NCBI GenBank assembly: GCA_020881915.1
Contig: JAJFPB010000002.1
Span: 3,658,001 to 3,722,000 of the forward strand
Direction: 5' to 3'
Length of the DNA stretch: 64,000 bases
Source of the DNA: Paramyrothecium sp. XJ0827
Lineage: Eukaryota > Ascomycota > Sordariomycetes > Hypocreales > Stachybotryaceae
Shown: in pieces, positions 42,007-54,259 of the stretch
How positions within the stretch are numbered: position 1 is the first letter of the stretch
How the letters are laid out: every line of letters starts with the position of its first letter
Position numbers and translations under genes: made by a program
Notes under the pieces: generated by a model
The model's database searches: none
Seen by the model: the letters and a program-made list of their open reading frames with translations, nothing else
Told to the model about the DNA's origin: nothing

Positions 42007-44344
42007 TCAACGTGCCCATCGCTGAGGAGAGTCGGGCATCTCTCTCGGCAAGACTGCACGCCCAGCCACGGTGACGGGCTCATCCTTGGTCGACGAGCCC
42101 GCCCGGGAGTCGTCCACAAGATCATCCTGATCTTCCGCGTCGTTGCTTCGACGGCCTGTGCTCGTGCCGCTGCGGCGGTTATTTATGGCGCGGACGAACC
42201 AGGGCGGCCTGCCACTCCCCTTCCAGGTCCAGTACTCTTTGAGGTCGTATTCGCGGGGTTCAATGTAACCGTTGGACAGGACGACAACGAGCCCGATCAG
42301 GCCATTGAGAACAGCATAGACGAAAAGGCCACTTGTTTATTGAGTTAGTTGAGGCAAGCCCGGAAACTGGGAGGAAAGGACATACGCAATGAGCCCGTAA
42401 GCAACACTGTAGCTGAACGGGATGAACGTCAGAACCACGAATGATGGCACGACGTCGCCAATATATCGCCAATTGATCTGGGTGACTTGGCGGATCATCA
42501 TGCAGCCAACCTAAGACAGATTAGCTGGACAGCACTCAAGTCATGAAAGTTCAGGCAACCATACCAGAACCAAAGCGCAGCCGGTCGCCCACGGCGGGAT
42601 TGAAGCAAAGATTGGAGCAAAGAAAATGGAGACGATAAAGCACAAACCCGTCACAATCGCCGTGAGCCCAGAGCGCCCTCCCTCTGCGATGCCAGCACCG
42701 CTTTCGATGAACGCCGTGACGGGCGACGAACCTAGCAGGGCACCGACCGAAATGAAAGCGGCGTCGGTGCAGTAGGCAACCGTGGAGCGAGGAAAGTCAC
42801 CGTCGCTGGAGTCCACCACGCCGCAGAAGCGCACCATGGAGTACAGAGTTGCCGTAGCGTCAATGATGTCAACATACAAGAAAGTAAACAAGGCGAGCGC
42901 GAAATGGGACGCGCTCGTGTTGTCAAAGGACCAGTCGAGCTGGTTCAGCGTTTTTGTCATGGGGTGCCAGGCGACAACTTGCTTGAAGAAGTCAAAGCGT
43001 GAATCACCATCCTCGGTGTCAGGGAAGTAGGTGATGGGAGTGTTTCGTCTATCAGTCATTGCATGTTAGTATGGTCTTGAGTACGGAAGGGGCGAGGTGG
43101 GCATAACCTACGGCCAGGAGAGGATGGAGACGAAAGCAATACCGATGATCAGGGCATATTTGACACGGAAAGCCATAAGAAAAGATGTGACGATACCGCC
43201 GCATAGAATGGCAACCCACATCTGCATGCATGTTAGTCTGTGCCACAAGGTGGAGGGTTGTCGGGGAAAGTTTACCTTGGGATTTGACATCTGACCTCCC
43301 TCGCACATGCCCGTTTCATCGTTGATCATCTCAGGTGGACAGCCTCCCAGAGCCAACGGGGTGGAGACCCAACCACCAGTGATGGCACCAATGCCGGCAG
43401 AATACGAGAGGCCAATCTCGGTCAGAAAAAGACCGATACCGACGCCGGTGGCCGTCTTGATGGTGGCGGGGATGATTTTGACAAGCCACTGCCTCATGCC
43501 GGTTAGGGCGAGGAAGATGAAGATCAGGCCCTCGACGAAGACAGCAGTGAGGGCAGTACGGTAGGAAACAGCACCAGAACCATTGACGCCGACGACCTAC
43601 GAAGGTGAGTACGAGCCTACACTCTGTGCGGGACGAAGTAATACTAACCTGGAAAGTGAAGTAGGCATTGAGCCCCATACCGGGTCTACATACATTGATC
43701 AGCAGTCGAAACCTTCAAGATATCGGGAAACTTACGCCAAAGCAACGGGAAGATTGGTAGCCGCGCCAAACACCAGCGTCGCCATGCCCGAAATGGCTGC
43801 CGTTGCCGTGATCAAGTCTCTGCGCACCTCTAGCCAAGCATCAGCACCCAGTCACAAAGCAACGCACGATCAGGGGCCTCTCACCTTCTTTGCACGTCAC
43901 ATACTCTGGGATGCTGTCGCACTGCAACCTATCGGAGAGGTCGCACTCACAGGTGCCTCCCGTCTGAGAAAGGAGAGAAGCCTGCGCATGCTGTTAGTTC
44001 TGACAAGGCCACGAGCGCCTGGCCAGCCACGGGGGAACTTACATTGACAGCAATGATGTAAGCCATGGTGGCAAAGGTGGTGAGACCAGCTCGAACCTCC
44101 CGGAAGACGGAGGCATCGTGGATCTCGTTTGGCTGCGGGGAGCTGTCAGTAACTGGCAACGTCATGGAGCGGAACGATTGTCACTGACATGCCCAGACCC
44201 TGCGAGGTGGAATAGACGCCCAACGAAAGAAGAAGTCAACCATTCATCGGCCAAGGCGAGAAATCTCCTAACACCAGCGAGCCGTGAGCGCCTGGGCGGC
44301 TCCGTGTCAATGGACTCGGCCTGTTCTCTGTCCATCTGCATCAT
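42007..44344 (-). CDS. azgA: AzgA-type adenine/guanine/hypoxanthine permease
   Basis: Ten exons, 612 residues: 44344-44189, 44132-44043, 43981-43885, 43829-43736, 43685-43649, 43596-43276, 43221-43112, 43048-42565, 42510-42386 and 42331-42007. Introns are 50-63 nt. Splicing restores family blocks in order: FVGRLFHLAGSGHP, EVRAGLTTFATMAYIIAVN, TGGTCECDLSDRLQCD, ITATAAISGMATLVFGAATN, LALAPGMGLNAYFTFQ, VEGLIFIFLALTG, GIGLFLTEIGLSYSAGIG, SWPRNTPITYFP, VGCMMIRQVTQINWRYIGD and SNGYIEPREYDLKEYW. About 12-14 membrane helices are expected. AzgA is a plasma-membrane proton symporter for purines, controlled in Aspergillus by AreA and UaY. Two ATGs (44344 and 44341) are adjacent. The C-terminal 70 residues are a polar cytosolic tail. 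Confidence 0.94.
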
Positions 44345-47300
44345 GCTGCTGGAGCACTCGACGTATCGATTGACAGGGCGTTGATCAAGAGAACACTCCG
44401 AGCAAAGTGTAAACACGGATGATGTGCAGATCTCCTCGATCAAGTAGGGGAAAAAAAAGAAAACACGATAAACGGGGCCAAGCAGCAGAAGAAACCGGGG
44501 AACGGGGACGGGGGAGGCAGGTAACACGGCGGCCGACTCAGGCAGAAGACTTCTGTTTCAGCAAGGGACTCAGGTTGACGTGCCGGGATGACCTCATGTA
44601 CGCATGCGCGCGATGAAGAGGGGAGAGGAGAAACTGGAAGATGGTTGGAGAGGGGGAGAAGTTTGTGGAGTTGTGGGAAAGTTGAGTTGGCAGCTGCAAG
44701 AAGGTGAACAGCTGGCGGAAGGGGCAATGGGCGGGTGCGCCTGCTCAGCTTCGGCCGTCCCGAAATCTAGAGCCGGGCTATCTTATATCACTTTTTGGAC
44801 CCCTTGAAGAGCAGGTGTTACTTGAGAGGGCAAATGAACGTGATAACCAAGTGAGATGGGACGATTCCAGTAGAAAGAATATCGGGAAGACCTTGAACCC
44901 CCTACCCGACGGAACTGGTGCACATGCAGCGACATGCCTGCTCTTATCAACCTCGAAACCAGTGCCAAACCTCCCTCTTCCGCCTCCCGGTCCAACTGTG
45001 TCATCTAAAGGAGACGACCAGTCGCGATCCCCTCACTGCTGTCGTGCGCCCGTCACCGTCACCGTCGCCGGGGATCCTGCCGGCTGCTGCCGAGCGACGC
45101 ATTGTGCGGCCCAGCCCAGGATTCGAATGCGGATGCCGAGCTAAAGCAGGAGGAGCAGCAAGCCACTTGTGCGGCAGCTGGCAAGGAAGAGATTGGGAAG
45201 GGGGGAGGCCGGGCCCAGCCCACAGGACGGCGGATCAGGGGGGCCTTGCATCTCTGGATCCTCGATGCCGGTGTGCTGCGCCAGATCAGATGCCATGTCC
45301 CAGCACCTGCGGGTCGACATATCACAGGTCGGTAGCGTCGTCGCTCCTACGTACTGTGCCTTGGCCCCGGCGCGCACCCAGGGGCACGAACGAAGTTGCG
45401 GATCCCAAGATCTAAGTTACCCGGCCGATCCTGCAACTCTGTGGTCCGTACGCTCTCTTGCAGCCGACTCGGCTACGGTAAGGCATAGCAAGCAAAGCTC
45501 GGCCCTACCCCAAGATCCACGGACACAAAGACGAGCCGGCCCACCAGGGACTCCCATACTAAAGCAGCCACACAACAACCTCCTCCAACAATGGTAACGT
45601 TCACTTTCCTCCATCTCTCGACGTAGTACAAAGTGCCCCTCTCCCTTTACTCTTCCGTCCTTGCTAAAAAAATGATAATTACGGCTCAGAAGTAGGAGAC
45701 GGACAGGGGGCCGTTCCGAGCGAGGGCCGACCAACCTTTGCCGCCACTCTTCGGCTCGCTGCATAAGACATGCGTGCAGTGGTGATCCCCAGGGGAGGGG
45801 CCCTTGCACAACTCTCAGCCGGGACGGGCGACCCAGAGCAGAATGCCATCTTCAACGTCGAGGGTCGAGAATCAGCCCTGTCTCAATAAAAGGTGCCGTC
45901 CCAGGAAACAATTTAAGCATCGAGCACGGATTGCTGCAGCCACATGGCCCTATGGAAGCAAGTCTTTGCTTTTACCACCATGTGAGTCTTGTGATGCAAG
46001 CCTGCAAGCACGATGAATTTCAGAAAAGAGGAGGGGAAACTCCTGTGTTACCAAAACGGGAGGCAGGGCATCACAGGCGTGGCCGCTCTCACCAGGCCTC
46101 AGCCACACACGGCTACCTGCTTGACAAGGCCTTGTGTGACGGCGGCCTCCTACTACCCAACCGGACCGGAGACGGCGTGTCCCTCCCGAGTTCAGCCTTT
46201 TGTTTCGTCAAGTCAGGTGGGGAGGAGAGGACATGCCAGGAAAAGTCTTGAAGAACCAGCTCTTACAGCTCGACGATGGTGGCGGAGCTGAACGTCTGCC
46301 TCTAGTAGAGACTGGCTGACCCTTGCGTAAACTATCGACTAAGCATCCATTTGCATAAGGACATGATGAAAGTGATTTCGAGCTGGGCATGAAAAATGCC
46401 TGTGTGGGCCGTGCCAGCCCCCAATGCCAAGCGGAAGAAGCAAAGCATTCGATCGATTCGATGACCTCGACTGACTACTTACGAAAAAGCAAAACCACTC
46501 TTCCTCACCGCCGAAACCGGGAATTCCCACGTGCCGGGGAAGAAGCAACGGCCACACTCCCAAATCTCACGGACAGCTGCCTGCCAGGTGGTTGACAGAA
46601 AGAGTGAAACCGCAAAGGTCTGCCCTAAACAGTGGACAATGGCACCCGAATCTTGCCTCTGTCTCTGTGAGTAGTTGGATAGTTAATCACAGTAGCTTAC
46701 CTCATAACAATAGTATCTTAAATGATAAAAACGCTCTCTGTACATGTGGATGTGAGTATAATTTAGAGGAACATTGGGGCGTTTACTTTGGGGTCTTGCT
46801 TTTCTGTCACTCACCCGCTGCTTATTTGAAGACCCTCTCTATCCTGATGGCCCCCTTCCAATATTTCATCCAGGTAGCTAACAACAGCCCATTATGGGCA
46901 ATGGAGGAGGCCTGGCGAGCCGCCAGCTGGTCTGGCTCAAAGAGCTGCCTGAGACAATCTCGGCGTAACCCCTGCTCGCAAAGCGGGTGACGCAAAGGGA
47001 ACCCTCTAAGGACTGCGCCAGGTCCAAGGGTCCAAGTAGCAGGCCGGACGGGTGACCATGCGTTCCACGAGAGTTCATATTTGACATCCCATTGTCTTCC
47101 ACGGAAGCAGGGCGATGCGCCGCCGTCTTCGTCCCCAGCATGAACCGTGAAACACGATCGGATAAAATATCCGCTGGCCGGGGATCGAAACCATCAGTGC
47201 CCTTGCGCTCCTAAAAAGAAGAAAAGAACAAGAAATTCTTTCATTTAAGGCAGATGCGTACGTCTTGAGAAAAAGCAATGTGCATATGTGGCTGGACAAT

Positions 47301-48171
47301 GCCCCGGCGTAAGAGGTTGATGGAAAAAGCCCTTGGACGGATCAAAACATCCAATAGCATGTCGGTAATACTCACCCTGTCTTTCTTGATACGAATCAGG
47401 TAGAGATCCAGAAAAAAGAAGAGCCTCTGTGGAGGATCTTGTCCTCTCTTCTCCCTCCTTAGCCACTTTCAATGTCAACCATGGATGCCCTGGCTATAGC
47501 ACAGAATTGCGCCGGCCGGTGTGTCCGAGACGGTCACATCGTTCGTCTGTGTCCCATGTTCTTCATACTGTCCTCCCAGGCTCTTCTTTAGGTCTCATAT
47601 TTGTGCTAGGGTGTGTAGCTGCCGTGACTCAATAACCAAAATCGTTGGTAGAGCTGCAGCCTGCCTCTGGTTTATGGTGAAGCCTTGCCGGAGACGAGGT
47701 ACCAAGCTGCTGTGTTCTCAGACTCTCCATCACTCTCACATGCTGCTCAGCTCTTGCTCACCCAGTCACTCACACGTACTGGTGGGCTCGTCAGTGAATC
47801 GAATCCATCTGGAGTGCGCAGCTGCCTTGCCACCCACTTGCGCCTCACCATCACCTCACTCTTGCACGTCATTTCTTCTGACAAAACCTTGGATGATTAT
47901 GCTCCCTGCCACCATTTCACTTCGTCACTTCCCTGAGCTCCGTTGGCCACTCGTTCGTCTTGTTCGTGCCGCCTGCGCTCGATTGCTTCATCGTTTCGGA
48001 ACTCTGGTTCCTGCTGCTGCTGCTGCTGTGACACCATTAGCAACGCTACACTCGTCGCATACCCGAACCTCAGCGCATAGCCTCGCACAGTTTCCACCTT
48101 GAATACCTCCTGGTTTAGACATTGGAGTCCTCTCTCCGTTCCATGGCCCTGGGTCCGCAAACCTCGTTGCC
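44345..48171. other. 3.8 kb divergent intergenic region
   Basis: Lies between azgA (-) and the methyltransferase-like gene (+). The azgA side holds four GATA-type motifs. 46640-46900 is locally AT-rich. No ATG-started open frame reads as protein; the 193-codon frame at 47521-48102 is Ser/Pro/His-rich leader sequence. No RNA gene was recognised. Confidence 0.5.
44466..44949 (-). promoter_or_regulatory. cluster of GATA-type sites upstream of azgA
   Basis: HGATAR motifs occur at 44466 (CGATAA), 44778-44783 (AGATAG on the - strand), 44841 (TGATAA) and 44944-44949 (TGATAA on the - strand), all within 605 nt upstream of the azgA start. A TCGG-N5-CCGA inverted motif lies at 44751-44763. GATA factors such as AreA mediate nitrogen control of purine uptake in Aspergillus. 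Occupancy here is inference. Confidence 0.4.
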
Positions 48172-50214
48172 ATGTTCGACGTCATCTGGACAGACCCCAA
48201 CCGGGAGTTGGTAGGCGAGCATCGCGCCAAGAAGGACAGAAAGAAGGAGCAGAAGCAGCCAGATCGTCCGGAGAGGAACTCCTTGTCAACGAGAAGCTCA
48301 CTATCCTCCGCCGAGTCGCCGTTCTCGTTCTTCCGATCCAAGGCGCTGCGACAGGCTCGAACGCCCAAAGAAAACCGGAGCATGGAATCTGTCGCTGCCA
48401 TGGACTTGAACACGTCGAGTAACCGCTCTATCAAGTCGCCTGTCTCGCAAGGGTTCGACTTTCGGAAGACTCGTCGCACCTCTGCTCTGTCTACAGCAAG
48501 AGTGCCCAGTTTTAACGAGTCCACACGTCCAAGCCAGGACCAGAGCATCTGCAGCAGACTCACGTCTACTGGAGGAGAGCTTTCACCGAGTGTCACGAGT
48601 TATGGTGAGCAGGCGCAACTGAAGACAGACGACTTGAATTATCGCTTACATTCATTCGCGCAGAGTCAATCTTCTCGCAATCCCCGGACAGTGACGGACG
48701 TGCCTCCAACTCCATTTTGGAAAGGGCGTCGGAAGACCTAAGCCAGGGCGCAGGCTTAAACCGATTGCAAGGTCTTGACACTCTCGTCAACAGACAAGCT
48801 GAGCAGATTTCGTCGGTTCGCAAGCGACATTCGGGGTTGGACAGCCTAGTTCCTGCAGGGTCAAGTTCTCATGATCCATTGACACCACCTCTTACTCCAA
48901 TGAAGTCGTATGTGGCCCCTTATCGGTCTGTCATGCTCTTTCTGACCTCAACAGGCTCGAGTCGACCAATTCGCAGAAAAACGAGTCGACCGAAAGCCCT
49001 GTTCCTCCTCCAAGGAACCCGCTTCGCCGCTCTTCGCAAAGATACTCCCTCCTGTTCAAGCCCAATACTCTAGACGCTTGTCATTCGCCAAGTGATTGCA
49101 GAGATTCTAGTCGCCAAGATGAGGCGCAGGCTTCGAAGGATGTTGGAACGCAAATGCTCGAAACACTGGCAGAGCTGAGCCGCGCTGGAGATATCGACTT
49201 CGCCGTCCTACAAGATAAAGTAGCGAGAATGGCCACAACAAGCCCGCAGGATATCTTGAAACGGCTGATGGTCATATGGGCGACAGAAAACCTCCCTCCT
49301 AGAGACACGACCATCAATATTGAGCAGAGGCACTGGACACTGTCGGTTCTTCATCATCTGGATGCCCCTCTTTCGAGCTTCCAACCCAACCGGTCTCTCG
49401 TGCTCTACCAGCCCCAAGGTATGATAACCCTTTCGAGTTGCCAGACAATACTGATGTATTCGTGATAGATGTTGTGGCGTATCTGGCAGCTCTGAAACCA
49501 GGTAGAGAGATGCATCATCTGTCAGAAGACCCATTGCATCACGAATCCTTACCTCGCATCCACGCTTTACCTGTACCATATGTGTCCGCGGCCATCTTTC
49601 CAGCGTTGCCTGAGCAGTTTGACGAGGCTTATGCATTGAGCCTGCCGTCAGTTTGCCCCTCGTCTGAGATCATAGGTATTCTGAAGAATGTCAACCGCAC
49701 ACTGAGACCAGGAGGAGCGCTTCGGCTAACACTGATCGACCCACTGCCTCGAACGGCCACGCTTGGCCAAAATCTACGCTCATGGCTTGAGAAGCATTTG
49801 CTGGTCAACCTTCGAAAACGATTTCGCTGCACGAATCCCAGACAAGCCTTCCCCCAGTGGCTAGGCGAGGCGGCTCTCCGCGGACCAGGTAGCACTCTGA
49901 CTACCACCAAATTCTATGCTTTGCCAGAAAACGTGCGACAGGGCCATGAGCCCAACCCAGACCCTATAATGGAAGAGTCCTGGGCAGACAGAGAGACGAA
50001 GGCCGAGCTTAGAAGTCTGGTCGGGCGTTCACTCTGGATGTTGGTGTGGGGAGCTTATGTGACGGCTGACAAGTGGTGGTGGGAGGAAGAAGCCTGCGTG
50101 GCAGAGTGCCTCGAGCTGGGTACTGTCTGGGAGTATCATCAGATTTGTGCTGTCAAGCTTGGCGAAAACCAAGCGGCCTCAATGGCCGACACCATCCCAG
50201 GAGCCACGCGCTAA
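48172..50214 (+). CDS. methyltransferase-like protein with long disordered N-terminus
   Basis: Four exons: 48172-48604, 48664-48907, 48955-49418 and 49469-50214, 628 residues. Introns are 59, 47 and 50 nt, each required to keep the frame open. Residues 1 to about 310 are Ser/Thr/Arg-rich and probably disordered. The C-terminal half resembles a SAM-dependent methyltransferase: PEQFDEAYALSLPS, then an amphipathic helix, NVNRTLRPGGALRLTLIDP (the classical L-R-P-G-G turn after strand 5) and a terminal WEYHQICAVKL strand. The usual glycine-rich motif I is not visible in the preceding block (VVAYLAALKPGREMHHL), so catalytic activity is doubtful. Proteins of this layout occur in ascomycetes as uncharacterised methyltransferases. 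Cellular role unknown. Confidence 0.75.
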
Positions 50215-50857
50215 TTGGCTTTGACGAAATAGCTGCTTGGGCGAAGTAAGGGGAAACAAGCACACGGCTGGAAGAGGATCATGCTGGGCAATGGTTGACC
50301 ACGGCACATTAGTCTCGATCTGATCGAGAATCGGGAGACGGCGTTTTGTTTTCAGATACCCCGGATGGGAAGTTGTAGGATGCTCGCTTGTTGGTTTGTG
50401 CAACCGCGCAGGAACTGCTGGGAAGCTGGGACGATTACAGGCAAGTCTTGATGCTTGGAGAAGAGGTGTGACTTGCACAAGTCCTAACTGGCCTGACGGA
50501 AGATTGCGCAGATTTGGGTCATGCAAGTCCATCACCGGATGAGCGTGCAAGGCAACCATGCGGCTGCTGATGGAAGGCTTCATAGCTTTGCGTTCGGTTG
50601 TGGTATGCTCTGAATGATAATATTAATAGACTACAAATGATGACCTCGTATTTGCTTCAGGCACTGTGTTGTTGTGTTTCACGACCACGAGCCATGGGCT
50701 GCAGCTCGATTGGATCGTGCAGTTGGTAATTGGATTGTGCGCGATGGCGAGAAAACCCATCGGTTCTGTCGTTTCCCATGATCGGGTTTCTACCAATTTC
50801 CTTCATATCTGCTTGGTGTCGCCATCGGCGGCCTCCCATGAGACCCAAACACGCATT
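50215..50857. other. convergent 3' region
   Basis: 643 bp between the methyltransferase-like and GPCR stop codons. No gene seen. Confidence 0.45.
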
Positions 50858-52079
50858 CTAGGACGTGACGATGTAGATGACAGCGTTCCAGAAACCTTGT
50901 AACGGCAACACAAATGCACTCATATACTCGAGTGTAGACGATGCCTTCCTATTGTGAACAAGGGAGTAAAAGCGGTTGGTGCTTGACGGTATCCAAGTAA
51001 TGAGAATGGCTGTAAAGAACAAGACGGCGCACTTGGTATAAGCCCACGTGGTATTGCTGACCCCAGCAGCTTGTGGCCTCGTGATGGTTCGGGGACGGTA
51101 GCTGTCGACTTCTGCAGAGGCTGTCTGTGAAGTCGCGCGGCTAGGGTCTTGAAAGGTGGTGTCTGTTGAGGCCCCAGATTGATGTGACTCGGCTGACATG
51201 GGGCCGGTGTAGTTTGGGGAGGCGTCATGTGCAGTTTTGTCAGGAATAGTAGAGCTCGCGGCAACTGTACGTGACATCTCTGCCTCACGGGCTTCTCTTG
51301 GTACGATTGCAGTTTTAATCCTGGCTTTGCATCGTCTGAGACAATCTGAGGACTTCCGAGGATGCTGAAGCTGGAATAACTGCCTGCGCTTTTTGTACAT
51401 GGTGCGACCGACTCTGATGTAGATGAGAAAGATGATCAGAATAACAACCCTGCAGGTTCTGAAATTAGTACACAATAAATGAGAAGGGTAGCGGTGTGAT
51501 GCATACCAGACGGGCCCATAAAACGTTCCAATACGCAATGCCTCCCATTCTGGGGCTATCCAACACCACAGAGTTGCGTCTCCGTAGATCAATGGTACGC
51601 CTGGCCTTCTGACGAGGAAGTATGTGAGCGCTGGTACGAAGGGCACGCCATAGCAACACAACATATAGACCCAATCCAGGCGTCGCAACTGGGTAGCGTC
51701 GTATCTCTTGTAGAACGTAAGATATACATTGACTGCCATGGCCAGCGCCCAGTATGCATCGGCGGGTATGAACCTTCACTGTAAGCAAAACAGGGCTAAT
51801 AATTGAAGAGAACGCTTACATTTGGATAAGGAACGCCTGTATCTGGCACTCCCTTGAGATTGGGGTATGTATCACGGAGCGGGAAACCATGGTGCCCACG
51901 TTGGAAAATACGTTGCCGAATGTCGCATAGAACACCATCCGGTTGATTGGCTTGCGGAAGGCTTCAGAGTAGAGGAACGTAGAGATGATAAGGATACTCC
52001 CGATCAAAGAAAGTGCAGAGCATGCACGTTCGATGACAACGATAGCCGCGAGGTCGCTCGGGGAGAGTGTTTGGGACAT
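50858..52079 (-). CDS. cAMP-receptor-like G-protein-coupled receptor
   Basis: Three exons: 52079-51820, 51773-51507 and 51449-50858, 372 residues. Introns are 46 and 57 nt; the second has no in-frame stop. The start is the ATG at 52079 (MSQTLSPSDLAAI); an upstream TTG extends the frame. Seven membrane segments are visible: IERACSALSLIGSILIISTF, MVFYATFGNVFSNVGTMV, FIPADAYWALAMAVNVYLTF, WVYMLCCYGVPFVPALTYFL, GPVWVVILIIFLIYIRVG, CAVLFFTAILITWIPSSTN and FVLPLQGFWNAVIYIV. The order and the I-E-R-x-x-S-x-L-S-x-I-G opening mark the fungal CRL class (Dictyostelium cAMP-receptor-like), which signals through heterotrimeric G proteins in nutrient sensing. A Ser/Thr-rich third cytoplasmic loop of about 120 residues is present. 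The protein stops directly after TM7, so no C-terminal tail exists. Ligand unknown. Confidence 0.88.
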
Positions 52080-52612
52080 TTCAAAGCTGGTGAACCAGGT
52101 CGTTGTAGCACGCGTCGTATCAAATGCTATGCATGCGTAAGGAAAAGTCGTGTTACTGTTGAGGCTGGAAATGATCGTGGACAAGAGCGCGTCGCCAATG
52201 TCGTGACAGAGTGCCGCGTGTTGGAAGGCAAGAACGTGGCGGTTTGAACTGCCTGGCGTCCACGTTTAATGCTACGGCAATCGAGGCACAGAAGGTCATT
52301 GAGAAAGAAGGAGCAATAAGGCGAGGCTACAGAGGGTGATGATGTAGAAGCGAGATTGGTGCAAGGTAAGATAAGGTAGTTTGTCAGAAGGAAGTGCCGG
52401 CGTTGGGAGAGGCTGCTGCTCTACAGTGTGGAGGCGAGATGGAGTGAGGTCAAAACAAAGTTGTGGAAAGTCGATGCTCATACCTCTTTCCTACCTTCAT
52501 GCCTTGCCTCATGTAAGCTACCTTGCTCGGGGCTCAACATAAGCCCAGCCCCAATATTGGATGATCAACACACTTCAATTACCCTCTTGTGGCGCTATCG
52601 CTAAAATTTCTT
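52080..52612. other. intergenic, GPCR to P450
   Basis: 533 bp containing the GPCR promoter and P450 3'UTR (both - strand). No gene seen. Confidence 0.45.
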
Positions 52613-54259
52613 CTATGCCTCTCGCAAGGCCTCCTGCCTCGGCCGAAGGCTCACGTTTAACGGCCCCTTGTCCCAGATCAGGAAGCTCCGCTGGACCCGG
52701 TCCCAATTCTCCTGGCTGCTGTCGATGCTAAAGTCGAATGCGTGCAGTATCCTGGAGAGGATGAGGCGCATCTCCGCGTACGCCAACACCTTGCCTATGC
52801 AGTCGCGCGGCCCGTGGCTGAACGGCTTGAAGGCGGCCCGGTTGTCGTCGCTGAACGCGTCGTCGTACCGCGGGTGTGTCTTTGGGAGCCAGCGCTCCGG
52901 CCGGAACGACTCGGCGTCCTTGAAGTGGGCCGGGTTGCGGAACGTGGCCCAGGCCGAAATACTGATCTTGGTCTGCGAAGAAGGTGTTAGAAGCAGGGCA
53001 TTCTAGAAGAGTATGATCCATACGCCTGCTGGAATGAACGTATCTCCAACCATACTGCCAGGAGACACTCTCGGGGGTATTTCTGCAGTAGGCGGATGCA
53101 GTCTTAGTGTCTCCTCAATACATGCGTGTAGATACGCGAGTGAAGGGGTGCTGCGAAACGTGATATCCTCTGCTTTGGTAAACGCCGTCCGCACCTCGTC
53201 CGTTACCAGCTTGTACACCTCGGGGTTCTTGGAAACAAAAAAGAAGAACGATGAAAGTGCCGTCGCCAGAGTCTCACTGCCGCCTACGATAATCACGGCC
53301 GCCGAAGCAACGATTTCCTCGTCAGTCATCCCCCTCTCACCCTCACGGGTCGATCCAAGCGCGTGCGTCGTAATGTCTGTTTGGCCGTTTTCACGTACTC
53401 TACCAAACTCTATGCGTGTCTTTGCCTTTTCTTCCGCACCGTTGCGGAACCTTATGTTCTTCCTTATGGAGGGGCTCAAGCCGAGGAGGACGACAGGGTA
53501 CAGCAGCAACGGAAAGTTCAGGAGAAATGTTATGAGAGAGAGGCCTTGTGCGCTCTCGCAGACGGCCCTGACCACAGGGTGATAATCATTGTTCTTTAGG
53601 CAGTCGAACGTCTCAGAATAGCCTACCTTCCCGATGATGTCAAACGTCGCATAATTCAGCAGATTAACCATGTTGACGGGGCCTCGCTTGGCGCCCTCGA
53701 AGAGCCGGGACATGAGAAGGTCAACTGATTCTTTGATATTGGGTTCCTGCTCCATTATCGCGCCTTCACTGAAAGCTGGCCGAATCTGTTTGCGAATTCT
53801 GTTGTGAGCAGCTCGCGGAGCATTGATGATGCTCTTGTCATCGCCTGGATGGTAGTTTCCAGGTGGCTTGGAGAATTCTGCCTGTCCATCCTTTTTGTGG
53901 CCATAAACGTCCGCCCAGGCCATGGAACCATCCAGAGCGACCCGGTTTGGCCCGATCCGAACTATCGGCCCATACTGCTCATGTAGCTTCATCACATCTC
54001 TGGTCCAGGTTCCCCTGATGTAGTTGAGCCAAAGATATGGAAGTTCGAATGCCGAAAAGAGTAGGGGTCCTCGGAATTTGGAAAGTGGATGAAACCAAAT
54101 GTGATATACAGTTCTAAACACAAAGTAACCAAGCCACTGGACAGTTGGTCAGCCGTTCATGATTCTCCCACCTGCATTCACCTCACTTACTAGAGATGAC
54201 AGGAGAATGACAGCTTGCGCGCTGTACAGCTCTCTTAGCCATATCTGGAAGGATCCCAT
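52613..54259 (-). CDS. cytochrome P450 monooxygenase
   Basis: Three exons: 54259-54191, 54136-53024 and 52972-52613, 513 residues. Introns are 54 and 51 nt. The N-terminus is a signal anchor (QAVILLSSLWLGYFVF) followed by VYHIWFHPLSKFRGP, the usual fungal P450 hinge. Helix I carries GGSETLATA (the A/G-G-x-E-T group), helix K carries EETLR (ExxR), the PERW motif follows, and the heme loop is FSHGPRDCIG with the ligand near Cys452. All catalytic landmarks are intact. The style resembles CYP65-type (isotrichodermin C-15 hydroxylase-like) enzymes. It is ER-bound and oxidises a small molecule, probably a secondary metabolite or xenobiotic. No backbone synthase lies nearby, so it is not in an obvious cluster. 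Confidence 0.9.

Noticed and set aside
47521..48102. 193-codon + strand open frame before the methyltransferase-like gene
   Set aside because: Ser/Pro/His/Leu-rich leader-type sequence with no conserved motif.
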